A stretch of DNA of 37,796 nucleotides. Origin: an uncultured Mycoplasmatota bacterium. Its GTDB lineage: Bacteria; Bacillota_I; Bacilli_A; RF39; UBA660. Positions within the stretch are counted from its first letter, which is position 1. Every line of letters begins with the position of its first letter. Where the stretch lies: assembly GCA_900547995.1 (NCBI GenBank), contig URIY01000012.1, positions 1 to 37,796 of the forward strand, given 5' to 3'. Made by a program: the position numbers and the translations under genes. The notes under the pieces were generated by a model, which was given only the letters and a program-made list of their open reading frames with translations, made no database searches and was not told the DNA's origin. Shown here in pieces: positions 32,811 through 37,796 of this stretch.

Positions 32811-34589
32811 CTAATTTTTTTCCTCATTATAACTATTTAAAAATTCTTTTAATTCTTTGGCAACACCTATTGGTAAAATTTGTGATAACTCTTCTATATC
32901 AACACTTTTTAATTTATTTATACTTTTATATTTCTTTAATAATTCGTTTTTTCTCTTTTCACCTATACCATCAATACTGTCAAGTAAACTTGCTACAGCA
33001 CCTTTACTTCTTAAGGTTTTATGGTAATTAATTGTAAAGTTATGTACTTCATCTTGCATACGTTCTAGTAGATAAAAAAGACTACTCTTTTTATCAATTG
33101 GAAGTTCTATTAAAGGATTGAAGGCTAAAAGAGCATTCGTAGAATGGTGATTATCTTTTTTTAAACCCACGACAGGTATATTTAAATTTAAACTAGATAC
33201 AACACTTCTTGCCACATTAATTTGACCTACGCCACCATCAACAATTATTAAATCTGGTCTTTCTAGGTTATCTTTTAATACTCTAAAGTATCTTCGATAT
33301 ATAACTTCTCGCATTGTTCCATAGTCATCATTTTTATCAATACTAATTTTAAATTTACGATAATCTTTTTTACTTGGCTTACCATCCTTAAAAACAACCA
33401 TACCTGATACATTAAATGTCCCAAAAAGATGAGCATTATCAAATATTTCTATACGATCAAGTCTTTCTAGTTTTAGCATTTTTCTAAGTTCTTCATTAGC
33501 ATCAACGGTCTTTTCTTCATCACGTTTTATTAATTCAAATTGTGTTGTAAGAGCCACTTTAGCATTCTCATTTGCCATATCAACTAATTGTTTTTTTACT
33601 CCTTTTATAGGAATTTTTACAGGTATATTTAAATATTGTTCTATAGTATCTGTTGATACAATATTTGGAACAAGTATTTCTTTAGGTGGAATTAAATCTT
33701 TTTCATAAAATCTAGCAATATAATTATTTAACTCTTCATTTATTTCATCAACAAGAGGTACTATTTTAGAATGCCTTTCAAGTATTTTCCCACCTCTTAT
33801 GAATAAGACTTGAAAAGATATATATCCATTTTGAACATAGTAACCAAAAACATCTCGATCAATATAATCATTTATTTCTACCTTTTGTTTAGTAAGTGTT
33901 ATTTCAATGTCATCAATTATATCTTTTAATTCTTTGGCTTTTTCATAATTCATTTTTGAACTTTCTAGTAACATTTCTTCTTTTAACCTCTTTTTGATGA
34001 TTTCATCATCACCTTTTAAAAACTGAATTATTTCATTTTTCATCATAGTTATTTTATCTTTAGAAACATTATTTTGACAATATCCAAGGCATTGTCCTAT
34101 ATGATAATATAAACATGGTACTTTATTATAAGTATTACATTTCCTAAGAGGATATAATCTATTTAATAAATTAACTGTTTTTCTAGCCGCTGTAACATTT
34201 GGGTATGGACCATACATATATTTATGATGTCCTTTTTTTCTATTTAAATTTCTAACGACTAACAAACGTGGTACTTCTTCATCAGTTAGTTCTATATATG
34301 GATAACTTTTATCATCTCTAAGAAGAATATTATATTTAGGATCATATTTTTTTATTAAATTAATTTCAAGTATTAATGACTCTATTTCACTACCAACTAC
34401 AACATATTCAAAATCAGCAATTTCACTTACAAGTTTGGCTGTTTTACCAGTATGAGAACTATGAAAATAAGAATTTAGTCTATTCTTTAAATTTTTAGCC
34501 TTACCAACATATATAATAACTCCATCTTTATTTTTCATTAAATAACATCCTGGATTGGTTGGTACAAGTAATAACTTTTGAAGAATCAT
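32811..34589 (-). CDS. uvrC: Excinuclease ABC subunit C
   Basis: 592 residues, full length. GIY-YIG nuclease at the N-terminus (PGCYLMKNKDGVIIYVGKAKNLKNR), Cys cluster around CNTYNKVPCLYYHIGQCLGYC, UVR motif (about 200-235), RNase H-like nuclease (RIEIFDNAHLFGT, LIIVDGGVGQIN) and C-terminal HhH (LLDSIDGIGEKRKNELLKKY). Makes the two incisions of nucleotide-excision repair with UvrB. AGGTGATG site; promoter overlaps that of the divergent gene. Confidence 0.97.
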   Translation of the reverse strand: MILQKLLLVPTNPGCYLMKNKDGVIIYVGKAKNLKNRLNSYFHSSHTGKTAKLVSEIADFEYVVVGSEIESLILEINLIKKYDPKYNILLRDDKSYPYIELTDEEVPRLLVVRNLNRKKGHHKYMYGPYPNVTAARKTVNLLNRLYPLRKCNTYNKVPCLYYHIGQCLGYCQNNVSKDKITMMKNEIIQFLKGDDEIIKKRLKEEMLLESSKMNYEKAKELKDIIDDIEITLTKQKVEINDYIDRDVFGYYVQNGYISFQVLFIRGGKILERHSKIVPLVDEINEELNNYIARFYEKDLIPPKEILVPNIVSTDTIEQYLNIPVKIPIKGVKKQLVDMANENAKVALTTQFELIKRDEEKTVDANEELRKMLKLERLDRIEIFDNAHLFGTFNVSGMVVFKDGKPSKKDYRKFKISIDKNDDYGTMREVIYRRYFRVLKDNLERPDLIIVDGGVGQINVARSVVSSLNLNIPVVGLKKDNHHSTNALLAFNPLIELPIDKKSSLFYLLERMQDEVHNFTINYHKTLRSKGAVASLLDSIDGIGEKRKNELLKKYKSINKLKSVDIEELSQILPIGVAKELKEFLNSYNEEKN

Positions 34590-34608
34590 ATAAACATCAC
34601 CTTTATTT

Positions 34609-34648
34609 ATTATAGCATGTTGTTAAATTGTTATCTATATTATATAAT
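34609..34648. promoter_or_regulatory. Overlapping divergent promoters, uvrC and YigZ/IMPACT gene
   Basis: Rightward: TTGTTA (34620-34625), 17 bp, TATAAT (34643-34648). Leftward: TAGATA-like -35 (34637-34632), 17 bp, TATAAT (34614-34609). The -35 of each lies inside the spacer of the other, so firing may be mutually exclusive. Confidence 0.55.
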
Positions 34649-34664
34649 TAGTTTGGTGATAAAA

Positions 34665-35225
34665 ATGTTTACTATCAAAGAAAAAACAGTTAATGAAATA
34701 GTAATTCAAAAATCAAGATTTATATGTGTGCTAGATAAATTAGAAAATAAAGATGATCTAGAAAATATATTAAAAGAAATAAAAAATACATATAAAGGGG
34801 CTACGCATTATTGTTATGCCTATATTATAAATAGTAGTCAAAAATATGATGATGATGGTGAACCAAGTGGTACAGCAGGAAACCCTATCTTAAACGTTTT
34901 AAAGTTTAATAATTTAAATAATGTAGTAGCAATTGTTATAAGATATTTTGGTGGTATAAAATTAGGAGCTGGTGGTCTTGTTAGAGCTTATACCAAATCC
35001 GTAACAGAATGTTTAAAACTTTGTAACACAGAAGAAGAAAGACATTGGATAACTTTTCAAATAAATGTGAATTACGATAATCTTAAATATATATATAAAT
35101 ATATTAATGAAACATACATTAAAGAAAAAAGTTTTGATAACCTTATAACTCTTTCTATTAAAATGCCATATGATGAATATTTAAGTATTAAAGAAAGTAT
35201 TAATAGTATATCGCAAATATTATAA
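34665..35225 (+). CDS. YigZ/IMPACT family protein (YvyE-like)
   Basis: About 186 residues from ATG at 34665, before which GGTGAT lies; the longer frame from 34578 runs back through the promoter. Signature YKGATHYCYAYI, SQKYDDDGEPSGTAGNPIL, and VIRYFGGIKLGAGGLVRAY is diagnostic. The C-terminal half is the EF-G domain-like module. Role in cells unsettled; relatives modulate translation or act on peptides. Divergent from uvrC and convergent with tsf. Confidence 0.9.
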   Translation: MFTIKEKTVNEIVIQKSRFICVLDKLENKDDLENILKEIKNTYKGATHYCYAYIINSSQKYDDDGEPSGTAGNPILNVLKFNNLNNVVAIVIRYFGGIKLGAGGLVRAYTKSVTECLKLCNTEEERHWITFQINVNYDNLKYIYKYINETYIKEKSFDNLITLSIKMPYDEYLSIKESINSISQIL

Positions 35226-35234
35226 TTATACAGC

Positions 35235-35263
35235 AAAAAGGAAATGGCAACCATTCCCTTTTT
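35235..35263. terminator. Bidirectional terminator between YigZ/IMPACT gene and tsf
   Basis: AAAAAGGAAATGG (35235-35247) pairs with CCATTCCCTTTTT (35251-35263), with a single wobble position and a 3-nt loop, T-rich on both sides. Confidence 0.85.
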
Positions 35264-35265
35264 AA

Positions 35266-36144
35266 TTATTTATTATTAATTTGATTCATAACTTCAGCAG
35301 CAAAGTCTTCTTCTTTCTTTTCGATTCCTTCACCAACTTCAAAACGAATAACTTTTGCTATTGAACAATTATTTTCACTAACATATTTTGCAACAGTTTG
35401 TTTATCATTTTTTATAAATGCTTGTTCTTCTAAGCAAATTTCTCTAAAGAATAATTTATTTAATTTTCCAGTTACGATTTGATCTACTCTTTCAGCAGGA
35501 GTACCATCATTCATAACTTGTTCTCTAATAACTTCTGTTTCATGTTCAACTTCTGATGCTGGAACATCTTCTCTTTTTACATATTTTGGTCTCATTGCAG
35601 CTGCTTGCATACATACATCCTTAGCAACCTCTTCGTTATTACCATTTATAACTGATAATACGGCAATTCTTCCACCCATATGAATATAAGAACCAAAAGT
35701 TTGATTATCTTCTTTTGTAATCTTTTCAAAACGTCTAAAACTTAATTTTTCACCTATAGTTGCTGTTTTACTAATTAATAAATTTTCAATTGTTCCTTCT
35801 GATGTTTCAAGTTTATTAGCTTCTTCTACAGTTTTAGCATCACTATCTATTAAAGTTTCTAATACTGTATTTAATAGAGATTTAAACTCTTCATTTTTAG
35901 CAACAAAGTCTGTTTCTGAATTTATTTCAACAATAACAGCATTATTACCTTTTACTAGTACACCTGCTAAACCTTCAGCAGCAATACGGTCTGCCTTTTT
36001 AGCAGCCTTTGATATACCTTTTTCTCTTAACCAGTCAATTGCAGCATTTAAATCTGCACTAGTAGCCTCTAATGCTTTTTTACAGTCAAGCATTCCAGCA
36101 CCAGTTTTTTCTCTTAATTCCTTAACTAAACTAGCAGTAATCAT
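35266..36144 (-). CDS. tsf: Elongation factor Ts
   Basis: 292 residues, full length. VKELREKTGAGMLDCKKAL at the N-terminus is the EF-Tu interaction signature, then NSETDFVAKNEEFK and MGGRIAVLSVI, with the dimerisation part. Exchanges GDP for GTP on EF-Tu. Follows rpsB by 54 nt with a hairpin between; TAAGGAGG site. Confidence 0.97.
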   Translation of the reverse strand: MITASLVKELREKTGAGMLDCKKALEATSADLNAAIDWLREKGISKAAKKADRIAAEGLAGVLVKGNNAVIVEINSETDFVAKNEEFKSLLNTVLETLIDSDAKTVEEANKLETSEGTIENLLISKTATIGEKLSFRRFEKITKEDNQTFGSYIHMGGRIAVLSVINGNNEEVAKDVCMQAAAMRPKYVKREDVPASEVEHETEVIREQVMNDGTPAERVDQIVTGKLNKLFFREICLEEQAFIKNDKQTVAKYVSENNCSIAKVIRFEVGEGIEKKEEDFAAEVMNQINNK

Positions 36145-36166
36145 TTAAATTTTCCTCCTTAGAATT

Positions 36167-36192
36167 AAAGATGATTTTTATAAATCATCTTT
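36167..36192 (-). terminator. Intercistronic hairpin between rpsB and tsf
   Basis: AAAGATGATTT (36167-36177) pairs perfectly with AAATCATCTTT (36182-36192). In the transcribed direction only TTTAATTC follows, so it is more likely a partial attenuator or RNA-stability element than a full terminator. Confidence 0.55.
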
Positions 36193-36198
36193 TTTTAT

Positions 36199-37242
36199 TT
36201 ATTTTAAAGCATCAATTAATTCAGCTTTTTTCATTGTTGAGTAACCTTTGATATCTTTATCTTTAGCAGCTTCACGAAGTTCAGCAACAGTCATTTTTGA
36301 AAAATCTACAGTTGCTTTTGGTTCAGCTTTGATTTCTTCTTTCTTAGGTTCAGCTTTTTCATTCTTGTTTTCTACTTTTTCATTTTTATTTTCTTTTTTT
36401 TCAAATCTTTCTTTTTTAACAAACTTATTATTTCTATTATCTCTTCTGTCATTTTGACGGTATGGTCTATCTTCTTTTCTTTTTACAGAATCTACAGCTT
36501 TTTGCATTATTTCTTTAGCATTATCACTCTTTTGTTCATCTCTTGTATAATCTACAATTTTTCCACCATTTGCTTCAACAATAGCATTTGCCATAACTCC
36601 AGTAATTAATTTAACTGCACGTACAGCATCATCATTACCTGGAATTACATAATCTACCATATCAGGATCACAGTTTGTATCAACAATTCCAAATACAGGA
36701 ATGTTTAATTTACGTGCTTCTCTAATTGCGATTTCTTCTTTTGATGGATCAACAATAAATAATGCATCTGGTAATTTGTGCATATCACGAATACCACATA
36801 ATAAATTATTTAATTTATCGTATTCTTTCTTAAGACCAATAACTTCTTTCTTTGGAAGTAATTCAAATGTACCTTCTTTTTCCATTTTTTCAATTTCTTC
36901 CATACGTTTAACACGTCTTCTAATAGTTCTAAAGTTTGTTAAAGTTCCTCCAAGCCATCTTTCAGTAACATAATAAGAATTTGAACGAATTGCCTCTTCC
37001 TTAATTGCTTCTTGAGCTTGTTTTCTAGTTCCTACAAATAAAGTTTTTCCACCATTTGCAGCAATCTTATTTAATGCAGCATATGCTTCCTCAATCTTTT
37101 TTGCAGTTGTTTGTAAATCGATAATATAAATGTCATCTCTTGATGTAAAGATATATTCTTTCATCTTTGGATTCCATCTCTTTGTTTGATGTCCAAAATG
37201 AACACCAGCTTCAAGTAAATAACTCATTGACACTACAGCCAT
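36199..37242 (-). CDS. rpsB: 30S ribosomal protein S2 with a charged linker and C-terminal SAP/Rho_N-like module
   Basis: 347 residues, roughly 100 longer than typical S2. Residues 1-230 are the normal protein (SMSYLLEAGVHFGHQTKRWNPKM, TRKQAQEAI, WLGGTLTNF, IVDPSKEEIAIREA, PGNDDAVRAVKLI). Then a Lys/Glu/Asn-rich linker (about 235-310), and finally TVAELREAAKDKDIKGYST-type sequence (about 316-347), a helix-extended-helix like Rho_N or SAP modules that bind RNA or DNA. AAAGGAGG site. Ribosome assembly, small-subunit head. Confidence 0.95.
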   Translation of the reverse strand: MAVVSMSYLLEAGVHFGHQTKRWNPKMKEYIFTSRDDIYIIDLQTTAKKIEEAYAALNKIAANGGKTLFVGTRKQAQEAIKEEAIRSNSYYVTERWLGGTLTNFRTIRRRVKRMEEIEKMEKEGTFELLPKKEVIGLKKEYDKLNNLLCGIRDMHKLPDALFIVDPSKEEIAIREARKLNIPVFGIVDTNCDPDMVDYVIPGNDDAVRAVKLITGVMANAIVEANGGKIVDYTRDEQKSDNAKEIMQKAVDSVKRKEDRPYRQNDRRDNRNNKFVKKERFEKKENKNEKVENKNEKAEPKKEEIKAEPKATVDFSKMTVAELREAAKDKDIKGYSTMKKAELIDALK

Positions 37243-37344
37243 TTAAAATTCCTCCTTTTGTTATTTTCCTCCAACATATCTTCTTTAAACACCACCATAA
37301 GGCACTAGGCATTTAAATCCATGTTGTGTGTTTTCGAAAAAGCC
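37243..37344 (-). promoter_or_regulatory. Long structured 5' leader of rpsB-tsf
   Basis: About 100 nt from the predicted RNA start (near 37344) to the ATG. Two crossing 6-bp helices are possible: 37328-37333 with 37287-37292, and 37321-37326 with 37272-37277. This is an H-type pseudoknot layout. The last pairing strand lies right before a GGAGG, with the true AAAGGAGG nearer the start. S2 autoregulation is inferred. Confidence 0.45.
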
Positions 37345-37350
37345 AAGGCT

Positions 37351-37380
37351 ATTATACCATTAAATATATTCAAATTACAA
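37351..37380 (-). promoter_or_regulatory. Promoter of rpsB-tsf
   Basis: TTGTAA (37380-37375), an 18-bp spacer, TATAAT (37356-37351) on the minus strand. Confidence 0.7.
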
Positions 37381-37437
37381 GGGTTTTATTAAATTTTTTG
37401 CACGAACCTGAATTTTAATTTGAAATTCCGTTTTTAA

Positions 37438-37467
37438 TTAACAAACTGAAATAAGTCTTGCTATAAT
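37438..37467 (+). promoter_or_regulatory. Promoter of the IS30-type transposase
   Basis: TTAACA (37438-37443), an 18-bp spacer, TATAAT (37462-37467), 36 nt before ATG. Confidence 0.6.
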
Positions 37468-37503
37468 ATATTTTATGTTTCCTTGCAATAAGGAGGTTTT
37501 TAA

Positions 37504-37796
37504 AATGAAAAATTGGAAACATTTAACATTTGAACAAAGAAAGACTATTTCTTCTGGAATATCACATGGATATAAATTAAAAGTCATAGGTGAAAATTTG
37601 ATGGTTGACCCAACTAGTATATCAAAAGAAGTTAAAAGAAATAGAATCGAAATTTCTATTGGGTTAAAAAATGATTGTGAAAAAACTCAAAGATGGCCTT
37701 ATGTTTGTACAGGATGCAAAGAAAGATATAATAATTGTCCGTTTACAAAATATAAATATGATGCTAGTACTGCACAAAAAAATGCTGATAATAATT
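37504..37796 (+). CDS. IS30-family transposase, N-terminal part
   Basis: Frame open from ATG at 37504, preceded by AAGGAGG, to the window end (97 codons). The start HLTFEQRKTISSGISHGYKL followed by IGENLMVDPTSISKEVKRN is the helix-turn-helix of IS30 transposases, which contacts the terminal repeats. A Cys-rich stretch CTGCKERYNNCP follows. The DDE catalytic core is beyond the window. No frameshift in the visible part. Confidence 0.85.

Larger units (their letters stand above)
37381..37796 (+). mobile_element. Left part of an IS30-family insertion sequence (incomplete)
   Basis: Includes the promoter and the start of the transposase. A left terminal repeat may lie around 37397-37431, before the promoter, but the other end is outside the window, so the boundary is a guess. 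Confidence 0.5.

Noticed and set aside
37347..37356. AGCC-TT-GGCT palindrome at the rpsB start as a terminator
   Set aside because: The loop would be only two bases and it overlaps the -10 region.
1..37796. Mycoplasma-type code (TGA = Trp)
   Set aside because: All full-length proteins translate without TGA read-through and several genes end in TGA.

Overview
This window comes from a very AT-rich, low-GC Gram-positive bacterium, most likely a Bacillota lineage close to the gut Bacilli/Mollicutes-related groups (RF39-like). The basis for this is the base composition, strong AGGAGG-type ribosome sites, TTGACA/TATAAT promoters, a CIRCE operator, and a Bacillus-like order ireB-ruvX-DUF1292-mltG-trmR. 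TGA serves as a stop (for example at the ATGA overlaps near 4246 and 4782) and no gene needs TGA read as Trp, so the code is standard. It still has a cell wall: ddl, murF, mltG and an M23 peptidase are present. Nearly all genes lie on the minus strand.

Layout from left to right. (1) 1-246: a frameshifted PD-(D/E)XK nuclease-family transposase remnant. (2) 411-5936: operon read leftward, AI-2E-type transporter, P-loop nucleotide kinase, alaS, dGTPase-like HD protein, with 1-4 bp overlaps. (3) 6040-12646: cell-envelope block, made of a polytopic membrane protein plus an M23 peptidase, and an operon of alpha/beta hydrolase, membrane-anchored murF and ddl. (4) 12752-18307: putative lipoprotein, then on the plus strand tRNA-Ile2/Met(CAU), tRNA-Leu(UAG) and an N-formylglutamate amidohydrolase-like gene; then an unknown gene, a tandem-repeat membrane-anchored surface protein, Smr protein and a CaCA antiporter. 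(5) 18428-23037: a large orphan prepilin-like surface protein, then ppdK. (6) 23094-27124: Xer recombinase, metallophosphoesterase, and an N-domain-less ClpB under CIRCE control. (7) 27125-32748: operon ireB-ruvX-DUF1292-mltG-DUF1292-trmR, continuing into an LRR-transglutaminase and an HD protein with an ADP-ribosyltransferase-like C-terminal half. (8) 32811-37242: uvrC, a divergent YigZ/IMPACT gene, tsf and rpsB with a structured leader. (9) 37504 to the end: the start of an IS30-family transposase.

The strongest unusual signal is the prepilin promoter. An uninterrupted run of ten G (C on the plus strand, 20358-20367) lies between a perfect TTGACA and a perfect TATAAT, giving a 19-bp spacer. 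That is the architecture of a phase-variable promoter. The same gene ends in a markedly GC-rich C-terminal module, as if that surface-exposed end is exchanged or diversified. Other points of interest are a Shine-Dalgarno apparently brought to trmR by an intervening hairpin, a possible pseudoknot in the rpsB leader, an S2 tail ending in a SAP/Rho_N-like module, and the HD-ART-like and LRR-transglutaminase pair attached to a housekeeping operon. No gene-free stretch exceeds 300 bases; the largest are the rpsB/IS30 gap (37243-37503) and the lipoprotein/tRNA gap (13808-13998), both described below.
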